Shown: positions 1-7,076 of the stretch, in pieces
How the letters are laid out: every line of letters starts with the position of its first letter
Position numbering within the stretch: the stretch's first letter is position 1
Origin: Microbacterium sp.
Lineage (GTDB): Bacteria; Actinomycetota; Actinomycetes; Actinomycetales; Microbacteriaceae
DNA: 9,310 nucleotides
Assembly (NCBI GenBank): GCA_029267645.1
Contig: JAJUIM010000055.1
Span: 1 to 9,310, forward strand
Direction of reading: 5' to 3'
The notes under the pieces: generated by a model
Databases searched by the model: none
What the model saw: the letters and a program-made list of their open reading frames with translations, nothing else
Told to the model about the DNA's origin: nothing
Translations under genes and position numbers: made by a program

Positions 1-40
1 ACATGGATGCCTCCTCGTGCGGCGCGGCGGAACGGCCCCG

Positions 41-46
41 TAGACT
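41..46 (+). promoter_or_regulatory. Probable -10 element of the tRNA-Leu gene
   Basis: TAGACT fits the actinobacterial -10 pattern TANNNT. It ends 9 bases before the first base of the tRNA, so transcription would start 1-3 bases upstream of the mature 5' end. I see no convincing -35 hexamer 16-18 bases further upstream. The first 40 bases of the window otherwise hold nothing I can assign. Confidence 0.4.
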
Positions 47-55
47 CGTTGGGAC

Positions 56-137
56 GCGGACGTGGTGAAATCGGTAGACACGCAGGATTTAGGTTCCTGT
101 GGCCTCGGCTGTGCGGGTTCGAGTCCCGCCGTCCGCA
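56..137 (+). tRNA. tRNA-Leu, anticodon TAG
   Basis: This is a class II (long variable arm) leucine tRNA. The acceptor stem is GCGGACG at 56-62 paired with CGTCCGC at 130-136, with A as discriminator base at 137. The anticodon stem CAGGA/TCCTG encloses the loop TTTAGGT, giving anticodon TAG, which reads CUA and possibly other CUN codons. The T arm is GCGGG-TTCGAGT-CCCGC. The variable arm between the anticodon and T stems is about 13 bases, as expected for leucine. CCA is not encoded, so it must be added after transcription. The gene is convergent with the MFS transporter, whose stop codon lies 26 bases away. Confidence 0.96.
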
Positions 138-163
138 CTGCTGCGGCCGACGGGACCCGCGAT

Positions 164-1579
164 TCATCGCCTGCGCTGCACCCGCACGTTCTCGGTCATG
201 TCCTCGAGCTCGACACCCTTCGTCTCGGGCACACGCCACAGCACGAAGAAGAACGACAGCAGCGACATGGCCGCGTAGATGCCGTAGGCGAACGAGAGCC
301 CGATGTCGCTCAGCCACGGGAACGTCGTCGACACCGCGAAGTTCGCGAGCCACTGCGCGGCGGCCGCGACGGCGAGCGCGCTCGCGCGGATCTGGTTGGG
401 GAACATCTCACCGAGCAGCACCCACACGAGCGGGCCCCACGTCGCGCCGAACCCGACGATGAAGAGGTTCGCGAACAGCAGCGCGATGAACGACCACGGC
501 TGCGGCAGCGTGACGCCCGCGTCCGTCGTCGTCGCGAACGAGAACGACAGCGCCATCATGCCGAGCGAGATCGCCATGACGACGGATCCCGTGAGCAGCA
601 TGCGGCGGCGGCCGACGCGGTCGACGAGCAGGATCGCGACGATCGTCACGACGATGTTCGTCACGGAGCTGATGACGCTCGTCGTCATCGCGCTCGACTC
701 GTCGAAGCCGACCGACTGCCACAGCGTCGTCGAGTAGTAGAAGATGACGTTGATGCCGACGAACTGCTGGAACACGCTCAGCAGGATGCCGACCCACACG
801 ATGGGCTTGAGGCCGAACGAGTTGCCGAGGATGTCGCGCAGCGACTCCTTCTCGGCGCTGCGCAGCGACTGCTTGATCTGGCCGATGCGGCCCTGCACGT
901 CGATCTCGCCCGTGTAGTCGTGCAGCACGCGGGCGGCCTTCTCCTCGTCGTCGTGGAGCACGAGGTAGCGGGGCGACTCCGGCAGCTGCAGCGAGATCAC
1001 GCCGTAGATGATCGCGGGCACGGCCTCGGCCATGAACATCCAGCGCCACGCGGGCAGCCCGAGCCAGAGCAGCTCGGCCGCGCCGCCGCTGATCGCGGCG
1101 AAGACGGCGTTCGAAAGCAGCGCCGCGAAGATGCCGAGCACGATCGCGAGCTGCTGCAGGGATCCGAGGCGGCCGCGCACGTTCGCGGGCGACACCTCGG
1201 CGATGTACGCCGGCGCGATGACGGAGGCCGCGCCGACGCCGAGGCCGCCGATGACGCGCCAGATGATGAGGTCGACGACGCCGAAGGCGAGGCCCGAGCC
1301 GAGCGCCGAGACGAGGAAGAAGATCGCGGCGACGACCATGACCGGGATGCGGCCGAACCGGTTCGCGATCGACCCCGCGAACCAGGCGCCGACGACGCAG
1401 CCGAGCAGCGCCGACGACACGGCGAAGCCCTGCAGGCCCGCGCCGAGCGCGAACTCGTCGGCGAGCGCGTCGACCGCGCCGTTGATCACGGAGGTGTCGA
1501 AGCCGAAAAGGAAGCCGCCGAGCGCCGCCGCGATGGCGATACCTGTGACGTGACTGCGGATCGGGGATGACTGCGCCAT
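164..1579 (-). CDS. Sugar porter family MFS transporter
   Basis: This 471-residue inner-membrane protein is probably a proton-coupled sugar importer or a facilitator. Sugar-porter hallmarks appear in order: GFDTSVINGA (26-35, first helix), NRFGR (73-77), RGRLGSLQQLAIVLG (135-149), PESPRYL after helix 6 (200-206), QQFVGINVIFYYS in helix 7 (271-283), DRVGRRRM (320-327), GPLVWVLLGEMFPNQIR (382-398) and the terminal PETKG (451-455). Length and about twelve hydrophobic segments fit the family. The QQ..G.N motif lines sugar sites in XylE-like members, but the substrate (xylose, galactose, glucose, inositol) cannot be read from the sequence. The ATG start is supported by AAAGGA five bases upstream. 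It lies 26 bases after rdgB on the same strand, so it is probably co-transcribed as the last gene of the murI operon. No hairpin terminator follows before the opposing tRNA. Confidence 0.93.
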   Translation of the reverse strand: MAQSSPIRSHVTGIAIAAALGGFLFGFDTSVINGAVDALADEFALGAGLQGFAVSSALLGCVVGAWFAGSIANRFGRIPVMVVAAIFFLVSALGSGLAFGVVDLIIWRVIGGLGVGAASVIAPAYIAEVSPANVRGRLGSLQQLAIVLGIFAALLSNAVFAAISGGAAELLWLGLPAWRWMFMAEAVPAIIYGVISLQLPESPRYLVLHDDEEKAARVLHDYTGEIDVQGRIGQIKQSLRSAEKESLRDILGNSFGLKPIVWVGILLSVFQQFVGINVIFYYSTTLWQSVGFDESSAMTTSVISSVTNIVVTIVAILLVDRVGRRRMLLTGSVVMAISLGMMALSFSFATTTDAGVTLPQPWSFIALLFANLFIVGFGATWGPLVWVLLGEMFPNQIRASALAVAAAAQWLANFAVSTTFPWLSDIGLSFAYGIYAAMSLLSFFFVLWRVPETKGVELEDMTENVRVQRRR

Positions 1580-1605
1580 CTCAGTCCTTTCGACGGGGCT
1601 GGCTG

Positions 1606-2196
1606 TCAGAGGTCTGACAGGAGCGGCACGAGCGCCTCGAAGGCGCGCGCACGGTGCGAGACCGCGTTCTTCTCGTCGGCCGTGAGCTCGGCGACCGAAC
1701 GCGTCTCGCCTTCGGGCACGAACACCGGGTCGTAGCCGAAGCCGCCCGAGCCGCGCGGGGCGGTCGCCAGCGTACCGGGCCAGATGCCCGTGACGGTGCG
1801 CTCGGATCCCTCCGGCGTCACGAGCGCGATGACCGACGTGTAGTGCGCGCCCCGGTCCTCGGGGCGCGCGAGGTCGCTCAGCTGGTCGAGCAGCAGATCG
1901 AGGTTCGCGGCGTCGTCCTTGCGGTGGCCCGCCCAGTAGGCGGAGAAGACGCCGGGCGCGCCGCCGAGCACGTCGACCGAGATGCCCGAGTCGTCGGCGA
2001 GCGCCGGCAGGCCCGTGTGCGCTGCGGCCGCGCGCGCCTTGATGAGGGCGTTCGCCTCGAACGTCGTGCCGTCCTCGACGGGCTCCGGCCCGTCGTAGGC
2101 GACGACCTCGAGGTCGGGGCGCACGCGCGAGACGATCGCCTGGAACTCGGCGACCTTGTGCGCGTTGTGGGTCGCGAGGACGACGCGTTCCGTCAT
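1606..2196 (-). CDS. rdgB: RdgB/HAM1 non-canonical purine NTP pyrophosphatase
   Basis: This 196-residue cytosolic enzyme of the Ham1/RdgB family hydrolyses dITP, ITP and XTP to monophosphates and PPi. That keeps deaminated purines out of DNA and RNA. Visible motifs are [12 protein letters not shown] at the N terminus (7-18, nucleotide-binding TxxxxK-type segment), [12 protein letters not shown] (61-72, with the acidic metal-binding residues), [13 protein letters not shown] (78-90), [13 protein letters not shown] (151-163) and [11 protein letters not shown] (175-185). Length is normal for the family. The ATG is chosen because it gives the canonical N terminus and overlaps the rph stop as ATGA; GAGG lies upstream as a ribosome site. 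The open frame continues upstream only as antisense-like shadow inside rph. One oddity is SAYWAG where E. coli-type proteins have SARYSG. Confidence 0.97.
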   Translation of the reverse strand: MTERVVLATHNAHKVAEFQAIVSRVRPDLEVVAYDGPEPVEDGTTFEANALIKARAAAAHTGLPALADDSGISVDVLGGAPGVFSAYWAGHRKDDAANLDLLLDQLSDLARPEDRGAHYTSVIALVTPEGSERTVTGIWPGTLATAPRGSGGFGYDPVFVPEGETRSVAELTADEKNAVSHRARAFEALVPLLSDL

Positions 2197-2921
2197 CGTC
2201 CCAGCGCCTCGTTCTGCAGCGTCGTGAGATCGGCGCAGCCCTTCGCCCCGAGCTCGAGCAGGCGGTCGAGCTCGGCCTTGTCGAAGGGCGCGCCCTCGGC
2301 CGTGCCCTGCACCTCGACGAACGAGCCGGACCCGGTCATGACGATGTTCATGTCGGTCTCGGCGCGCGAGTCCTCCTCGTACGGCAGGTCGAGCATGGGC
2401 GTGCCCTCGATGATGCCCACCGAGATCGCCGAGACCGAGTCGCGCAGCGGTGTCGAGCGACGGGCGACGAAGCCCTGTTCGCGGCCCCACTCGATCGCGT
2501 CGGCGAGCGCGACGTAGGCGCCCGTGATCGACGCCGTGCGTGTGCCGCCGTCGGCCTGCAGCACGTCGCAGTCGACGACGATCGTGTTCTCGCCGAGCGC
2601 CTTCGTGTCGACGACCGCGCGCAGCGCGCGGCCGATGAGGCGCGAGATCTCGTGCGTGCGGCCGCCGATCTTGCCCTTGACGCTCTCGCGCGCCGATCGC
2701 TCGTTCGTGGCCCGCGGCAGCATCGCGTACTCGGCCGTGACCCAGCCCTTGCCCTGCCCCGTCAACCAGCGCGGCACGCCGTTCGTGAAGCTCGCGGTGC
2801 ACAGCACGCGCGTGCCGCCGAAGCTGATGAGCGCGGATCCCTCCGCCTGGGCGCTCCAGCCGCGCTCGATCGTCACGGGGCGGAGCTGGTCGGTCTGGCG
2901 GCCGTCGGCGCGCGTGGTCAT
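2193..2921 (-). CDS. rph: Ribonuclease PH
   Basis: This 242-residue cytosolic exoribonuclease removes 3'-terminal nucleotides of tRNA precursors using phosphate. The whole family signature is present: [13 protein letters not shown] (4-16), [17 protein letters not shown] (56-72), [17 protein letters not shown] (82-98), [15 protein letters not shown] (122-136, phosphate-binding GGTRT loop) and the acidic metal-binding segment [12 protein letters not shown] (181-192), followed by EVQGTAEG (203-210). Length matches the usual 235-260 residues. The ATG overlaps the murI stop codon by four bases (ATGA), with AAGGGA upstream as ribosome site, and its own stop overlaps the rdgB start the same way. Translational coupling along murI-rph-rdgB is therefore likely. 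The frame stays open far upstream on this strand across murI and pncB, but that extension has no family similarity and is discarded. Confidence 0.97.
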   Translation of the reverse strand: MTTRADGRQTDQLRPVTIERGWSAQAEGSALISFGGTRVLCTASFTNGVPRWLTGQGKGWVTAEYAMLPRATNERSARESVKGKIGGRTHEISRLIGRALRAVVDTKALGENTIVVDCDVLQADGGTRTASITGAYVALADAIEWGREQGFVARRSTPLRDSVSAISVGIIEGTPMLDLPYEEDSRAETDMNIVMTGSGSFVEVQGTAEGAPFDKAELDRLLELGAKGCADLTTLQNEALGR

Positions 2922-3781
2922 GCGGATCCCTTCGGGTCGGTGGTCTGCGGCAGCGAGGCGCGCAGTTCGCGGAGGTCGATCTGCCCCGTGCGCACGAGGC
3001 GCACGTCGCGCACCTCCGCGCCGAGCAGGCGGTTGGCGAGCGCGACGAAGCCCGCGGAATCGGCCCCCGTCGCCTCGTAGGTGTGCGAGGGCGTCGCGTC
3101 GGGCCCCGCGAGCAGATCGCGGCTCACGAGCTCCTGATACACGTCGCTGGCCGTCTCGCTGTCGCTCGAGACGAGCGTGACGTCGGGGCCCATGACGTAG
3201 CGGATGACGCCCTTCAGGAACGGATAGTGGGTGCAGCCGAGGACGACCGTGTCGACGCCCGCGTCGACGAGCGGCTGCAGGTACCCGGCCGCCACCTCGC
3301 GCACCTCGGGCGACTCGGTGACGCCCGACTCGACGAACTCGACGAAACGGGGGCAGGCGGCCGTGAACACCTCGATGCCGGGGCTGATGCCGAGCATGTC
3401 CTGATAGGCGCCGGATCCGATCGTGCCTGCCGTGCCGATCACGCCGATCCGCCCCGACCGCGTCGCGGCGATCGCGGTGCGCACGGCGGGCCGGATCACC
3501 TCGACGACCGGCACGTCGTAGCGCTCGCGCGCGTCGTGCAGCAGCGCCGCCGACGCCGTGTTGCAGGCGACCACGAGCATCTTCACGCCCTGCTCGACGA
3601 GCGTGTCGAGCACCTCGAGCCCGTACCTGCGCACGTCGGCGATCGGCTTGGGCCCGTACGGCGAGTGCAGGGTGTCGCCCACGTACAGCAGCGACTCCCG
3701 CGGCAGCTGGTCGCGGATGGCGCGCGCGACGGTGAGTCCGCCGACGCCCGAATCGAAGATCCCGATCGGCGAGTTGTCCAC
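2918..3781 (-). CDS. murI: Glutamate racemase
   Basis: This 287-residue cytosolic enzyme converts L-glutamate to D-glutamate for peptidoglycan stem peptides. The N-terminal [13 protein letters not shown] (6-18) carries the catalytic-site Asp10/Ser11. The two racemase cysteines are visible: Cys73 in ACNTASA and Cys183 in GCTHYPF, with conserved GDT..SPYG at 35-43. Length is normal. The start is a GTG, chosen because it places the FDSGVGG motif at the usual distance and sits six bases after a TAGGCT -10 box. That arrangement predicts a leaderless transcript, and there is no good Shine-Dalgarno sequence. It is the first gene of the murI-rph-rdgB-transporter run and is divergent from pncB. The C-terminal tail, about 20 residues beyond the last recognisable segment, is unremarkable. 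Confidence 0.96.
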   Translation of the reverse strand: MDNSPIGIFDSGVGGLTVARAIRDQLPRESLLYVGDTLHSPYGPKPIADVRRYGLEVLDTLVEQGVKMLVVACNTASAALLHDARERYDVPVVEVIRPAVRTAIAATRSGRIGVIGTAGTIGSGAYQDMLGISPGIEVFTAACPRFVEFVESGVTESPEVREVAAGYLQPLVDAGVDTVVLGCTHYPFLKGVIRYVMGPDVTLVSSDSETASDVYQELVSRDLLAGPDATPSHTYEATGADSAGFVALANRLLGAEVRDVRLVRTGQIDLRELRASLPQTTDPKGSA

Positions 3782-3787
3782 GCGACC

Positions 3788-3793
3788 AGCCTA
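3788..3793 (-). promoter_or_regulatory. -10 element of murI operon promoter, leaderless type
   Basis: Read on the minus strand this is TAGGCT, followed by GGTCGC and then the GTG start of murI. The six-base gap puts the expected transcription start on the start codon itself. I see no TTGACA-like -35 at the usual spacing. The block TAGGCTGGTCGCGTG recurs almost exactly before the ABC ATPase gene. Confidence 0.6.
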
Positions 3794-3823
3794 CGCGCCC
3801 ACGCGCTTGCGGCCTTCGGGCGC

Positions 3824-3836
3824 CGCTAAAGTAGCG
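3824..3836 (+). promoter_or_regulatory. pncB -10 element (TAAAGT) inside a small dyad
   Basis: TAAAGT at 3827-3832 ends seven bases before the pncB ATG, so the expected transcription start is at or within a base of the start codon, and no Shine-Dalgarno is present. The -10 is embedded in the near-palindrome CGCTA-AAG-TAGCG (3824-3836), with five-base arms around a three-base centre. A TTG at 3807 is too close to be a standard -35. The dyad could be a repressor site, but this is an inference from symmetry only. Confidence 0.55.
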
Positions 3837-3839
3837 ACC

Positions 3840-5156
3840 ATGTCTGCCTCGACGGCGCTCCTGACGGATCGATACGAACTCACCATGCTCGACGCGGCGC
3901 TGCGCGACGGATCCGCGCACCGCCGATGCGTCTTCGAGCTGTTCGGTCGCAGGCTCTCGGGCGGGCGCCGCTTCGGCGTCGTCGCCGGACAGGGCCGCCT
4001 GCTGAGCCTGCTGCGCGACTTCCGCTTCGACGACGCCGAGCTGCGCTTCCTGCGCGACGAGCGCGTCGTGAGCGCCGAAACGGTGCGCTTCCTCGAGCAG
4101 TACCGCTTCCGCGGCTCGATCGAGGGGTACCGCGAGGGCGAGCTGTACTTCCCCGACTCGCCGCTGCTCACGGTCGAGGGCACGTTCGCCGACGCCGTCA
4201 TCCTCGAGACGCTCGCGCTCAGCGTGCTGAACTTCGACTCGGCCGTCGCGACGGCCGCGGCGCGCATGTCGATCGCCGCGGGCGAGCGCCCCCTCGCCGA
4301 GATGGGATCCCGCCGCGCCCACGAGGGCGGCGCCGTCGCAGCGGCCCGCGCGGCCTACATCGCGGGGTTCACCTCGACGAGCAACCTCGAGGCCGGCCGC
4401 ACGTGGGGCGTGCCGACGATGGGCACCGCCGCGCACGCGTGGACCCTGCTGCACGACACCGAGGCCGACGCCTTCCGCGCGCAGCTCGACTCGCTCGGAT
4501 CCGATACGACGCTGCTCGTCGACACCTACGACATCGCGGAGGGCGTGCGAACGGCCGTCGAGCTCGGCGGCCCGAACCTCGGCGGCGTGCGCATCGACTC
4601 GGGCGACCTGCCGCTCGTCGCCGCCGACGTGCGCGACCAGCTCGACCGCCTCGGCAACACCGAGACGCAGATCACGGTCACGAGCGACCTCGACGAGTAC
4701 GCGATCGCGGCGCTCGCGGCCTCCCCCGTCGACGCCTATGGCGTCGGCACGTCGCTCGTCACGGGGTCCGGCTATCCGACGGCCGGCCTCGTCTACAAGC
4801 TCGTCGCGCGCCAGGACGGCTCGGGCGCGTGGGTGTCGGTCGCGAAGAAGGCGCAGGACAAGGGATCGCGCGGCGGCCGCAAGTCGGCCTTCCGCAGGCT
4901 CGCCGGCGGCACCGCGACAGCGGAGGTCGTGCGGGTCGCCGACGGCTTCGACGCACCCGCCGTGCCCGAGGTGGCCGCCGACACCCGTCCGCTCGTCGTG
5001 CCGTTCGTCGAGCACGGCGACGTCGACGACCGCCACGAGGGCCCCGACGGCGTGCGCGCGGCGCGCGCCCACCACCTCGCGGTCCGCGCCGAGCTGCCCG
5101 TGCGGGCGCTCGCGCTCAGCAAGTCGGATCCCGCGATCCCCACGCTCATCGGCTGA
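3840..5156 (+). CDS. pncB: Nicotinate phosphoribosyltransferase
   Basis: This 438-residue cytosolic enzyme makes nicotinate mononucleotide from nicotinate and PRPP, coupled to ATP hydrolysis (Preiss-Handler NAD salvage). Motifs in order: [10 protein letters not shown] (7-16), FELFGRR (32-38), [18 protein letters not shown] (113-134), [13 protein letters not shown] (153-165), TSTSNLEAG (178-186), MGTAAHAW (194-201), GGVRIDSGD (248-256), TSDLDEY (281-287) and [19 protein letters not shown] (300-322). His199 in GTAAH corresponds by motif to the autophosphorylated histidine of Salmonella PncB. Length is normal. ATG 3840 is preferred over upstream in-frame codons because the family N terminus begins there and a -10 box lies just before it. 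It is monocistronic: divergent from murI, and followed after 19 bases by a strong hairpin shared with the opposing DUF3039 gene. Confidence 0.96.
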   Translation: MSASTALLTDRYELTMLDAALRDGSAHRRCVFELFGRRLSGGRRFGVVAGQGRLLSLLRDFRFDDAELRFLRDERVVSAETVRFLEQYRFRGSIEGYREGELYFPDSPLLTVEGTFADAVILETLALSVLNFDSAVATAAARMSIAAGERPLAEMGSRRAHEGGAVAAARAAYIAGFTSTSNLEAGRTWGVPTMGTAAHAWTLLHDTEADAFRAQLDSLGSDTTLLVDTYDIAEGVRTAVELGGPNLGGVRIDSGDLPLVAADVRDQLDRLGNTETQITVTSDLDEYAIAALAASPVDAYGVGTSLVTGSGYPTAGLVYKLVARQDGSGAWVSVAKKAQDKGSRGGRKSAFRRLAGGTATAEVVRVADGFDAPAVPEVAADTRPLVVPFVEHGDVDDRHEGPDGVRAARAHHLAVRAELPVRALALSKSDPAIPTLIG

Positions 5157-5175
5157 ACGGTCGGAACCGCACGAA

Positions 5176-5209
5176 AAGAGGCGCCTCGCGGCTGTGCGAG
5201 GCGCCTCTT
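5176..5209. terminator. Bidirectional intrinsic terminator between pncB and DUF3039
   Basis: A perfect 14-base-pair stem (AAGAGGCGCCTCGC at 5176-5189 with its complement at 5196-5209) encloses a six-base loop. Read on the minus strand the stem is followed by TTTTC, so it is a good Rho-independent terminator for the DUF3039 gene, whose stop ends eight bases before it. Read on the plus strand it follows pncB but the tail is only TTCCC, so it is weaker in that direction. Each arm contains GAGGCGCCTC, which is itself palindromic. Confidence 0.88.
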
Positions 5210-5217
5210 CCCTGGGA

Positions 5218-5484
5218 TCACTTCATGAGCGACTCGTAGATCTCCTTGCAGGTGGGGCAGACGGGGAACTTCTCGGGGTCGCGCCCCGGCGTCCACTTCT
5301 TCCCGCAGAGGGCGCGCACGGGCTTGCCCGTGATGGCGGACTCGACGATCTTGTCCTTCTGCACGTAGTGCGAGAAGCGCTCGTGATCGCCGGGTTCGCT
5401 CGTCTCCTGCTCGATGAGCTCTTCGAGTTCGCGGTCGAGAACGGCGGTTCCGCCCTGTTCAGGGCTGTCGAGTGGCGTGCTCAT
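5218..5484 (-). CDS. DUF3039-type small Cys-containing protein
   Basis: This 88-residue protein of unknown function looks like the actinobacterial DUF3039 family, recognised by the C-terminal block from 60 to 80: C60[16 protein letters not shown]76-P-T-C79-K. The three cysteines plus a nearby histidine (His34 or His39) could bind a zinc ion in a ribbon-like fold; that is inference. The first 35 residues are acidic and probably disordered (PLDSPEQGG...[12 protein letters not shown]). There is no signal peptide or membrane segment, so it is probably cytosolic. The ATG is chosen because TACACT sits six bases before it, fitting leaderless transcription; no Shine-Dalgarno is visible. It lies 44 bases beyond the ABC permease stop on the same strand, but its own promoter and terminator make it a self-contained unit. 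Confidence 0.85.
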   Translation of the reverse strand: MSTPLDSPEQGGTAVLDRELEELIEQETSEPGDHERFSHYVQKDKIVESAITGKPVRALCGKKWTPGRDPEKFPVCPTCKEIYESLMK

Positions 5485-5490
5485 GCAGAA

Positions 5491-5496
5491 AGTGTA
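5491..5496 (-). promoter_or_regulatory. -10 element of the DUF3039 gene, leaderless type
   Basis: Read on the minus strand this is TACACT followed by TTCTGC and the ATG. The six-base gap predicts initiation at the A of the start codon. No -35 hexamer is evident in the GC-rich stretch upstream, which also holds the end of the ABC permease gene. Confidence 0.55.
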
Positions 5497-5528
5497 ATCC
5501 GCGCGGGACCCCTCGGGCGCGGCTCGGG

Positions 5529-7076
5529 TCAGACGCGGCCGCCCGCGGCGAGCAGACGGTGCCCGCCCAGCTGGAACACAGCCGCGCCGATCAGCACGCC
5601 CGCGACGAGCACGCCCACACCGATCGCGCCGCCCGTCGCGAGCGCCTCGACGTCACGAGGCGCGCCGCCGAGGATCGCCTGGAACGCCGGGATCACCGCC
5701 GGCATGGAGACGGCGACCGTCGCGACGAGCACCGTGCCCGGCACGATCACGGCCGCGGGCCCCGTGCGCTGGGGCTGACGGAACGGGCTGTCGCCGGGCC
5801 GGGCGACGGCGTAGGGCCACGCGGCCGACGAGATGCTCGAGAGCCCGAAGCCGGACAGCGTCAGGCAGAGCGCGACGCCGATGAGCGCGGGCAGGTGATC
5901 CCACGCGTCGGCGAACGCCGCCGTGAGCGCGATCGTCGCGGAGAGCATCGGCACGGCGAGGAGCGCGGCCGGTACGAGGCGCCCGGCGCGGTCGGCGATG
6001 CCGCGCACGCTCGTCACGATGTGCAGCCAGACGGCCTCCGCGTCGTGCGCGAGGTCGTTGTGCACGCTCCAGCCGAGGAACGCGGCGATGATCGGGAGCG
6101 GCACGAGCGCGGCGGCCTGCGGCGGCACCCCGGCGATGAGCAGCGGGATCACCGGAAGCAGGCCGGCGATGGGGATGATCGCGATGTTCGCGAGATAGCG
6201 CATGTCGGTCGCCCAGTAGATAATGCTGCGCGCCGCGATCGCGCCCGTCGCGGTGCGCGGCAGCAGGCCGAACCAGCCGAGTCGCGCGGACTGCGCGGCG
6301 GGAGCGGGCGGCGCCGTGCGGAGTTCGCGGTCGACGACGAGCGCCCATGCCCCGGCGAGGAGTGCGACCGTCGCGATCGCGACGACGAGCGGCCAGACGG
6401 ATCCGCCCGCCGGCGCGACGACCGCCGCGGCCGCGCCGAGCGGCGTGGAGGCGAGCACGTCTGCCACGCCCTGCGCGAGCGCGGGGGCTCCGCCCGCCCA
6501 TTCGGCCGAGAGCGCGTACGCGACCGCCGGCACGGCGACCGCGACGACGACGAGCCCCGCGAGCACGGCCGCCTCGCCCGACCGACCACTTGCGCGGACA
6601 CCCGCGGCGCTCGCGAAGCCGAAGCGCGCGGCGAGCGCGCACGTGACGAGGTGCAGCACGACCCCCGCGACCGCGAAGCCCGGCGCCGTGCCCCGCGAGA
6701 CGGCGACGACCGCGGCGGCGACGTCGACGACCGCGAGACCGAGGATGGGGCCGCTGATGGGGCTCGCGAGCGCCGTCGACGCCGCGACGGCGGGCGCCGT
6801 GACCGGCAGGCCCGCGAACGCGCGAGGATCGAGCGGGTCGGCCCTCGGCGACGCGAACGGCGCCGCGAAGAAGGCGAGCGCGATGACGGATCCGGCGGAG
6901 ACGAGCCCCACGCGGATCACGCCGCCGTCGGCCCCGCCGAGCGCGAACGCGCCCCAGACGCCGAGCGCCGCGGCCGCGATCCCGACGACGAGCGCCGCGA
7001 CGGTCCGTGCCGTGCGCGGCGCGCGGAACGCTGCGAAGCCCTGTGCGATCCTCAGACGGAGGACGTGTGCAGCCAC
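5529..7076 (-). CDS. ABC exporter permease subunit, many-helix ABC-2-like
   Basis: This 515-residue membrane protein is rich in Ala, Val and Leu, with about 12-13 hydrophobic segments (for example near 25-46, 54-75, 94-127, 132-150, 168-189, 228-248, 297-316, 320-337, 364-387, 394-414, 440-462 and 482-503). That arrangement suggests a duplicated six-helix exporter domain. I recognise no catalytic motif; the assignment rests on topology and on the ATPase gene directly upstream. The start is read as GTG at 7076, giving MAAHVLRLRIAQGF, a basic amphipathic start typical of such permeases. It lies 25 bases inside the ATPase gene, with AAGGGGG nine bases upstream as ribosome site. The open frame continues further upstream only as a shadow of the ATPase. 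The substrate is unknown; lipid, peptide or drug export are all possible. Confidence 0.8.
   Translation of the reverse strand: MAAHVLRLRIAQGFAAFRAPRTARTVAALVVGIAAAALGVWGAFALGGADGGVIRVGLVSAGSVIALAFFAAPFASPRADPLDPRAFAGLPVTAPAVAASTALASPISGPILGLAVVDVAAAVVAVSRGTAPGFAVAGVVLHLVTCALAARFGFASAAGVRASGRSGEAAVLAGLVVVAVAVPAVAYALSAEWAGGAPALAQGVADVLASTPLGAAAAVVAPAGGSVWPLVVAIATVALLAGAWALVVDRELRTAPPAPAAQSARLGWFGLLPRTATGAIAARSIIYWATDMRYLANIAIIPIAGLLPVIPLLIAGVPPQAAALVPLPIIAAFLGWSVHNDLAHDAEAVWLHIVTSVRGIADRAGRLVPAALLAVPMLSATIALTAAFADAWDHLPALIGVALCLTLSGFGLSSISSAAWPYAVARPGDSPFRQPQRTGPAAVIVPGTVLVATVAVSMPAVIPAFQAILGGAPRDVEALATGGAIGVGVLVAGVLIGAAVFQLGGHRLLAAGGRV

Noticed and set aside
56..137. tRNA-Leu as an integration (attB) site for a mobile element
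   Set aside because: No duplicated tRNA 3' end, integrase or composition shift is visible in the window.
62..1570. Long plus-strand open frame (502 codons) opposite the MFS transporter
   Set aside because: Arg/Asp/Glu/His-rich translation with no motif. It is the antisense shadow expected from GC-rich codon bias, and it runs through the tRNA.
2922..5075. Minus-strand frame extending rph upstream to 960 codons
   Set aside because: Only the last 242 codons match RNase PH. The extension covers murI in another frame and pncB in antisense, and has biased low-complexity composition.
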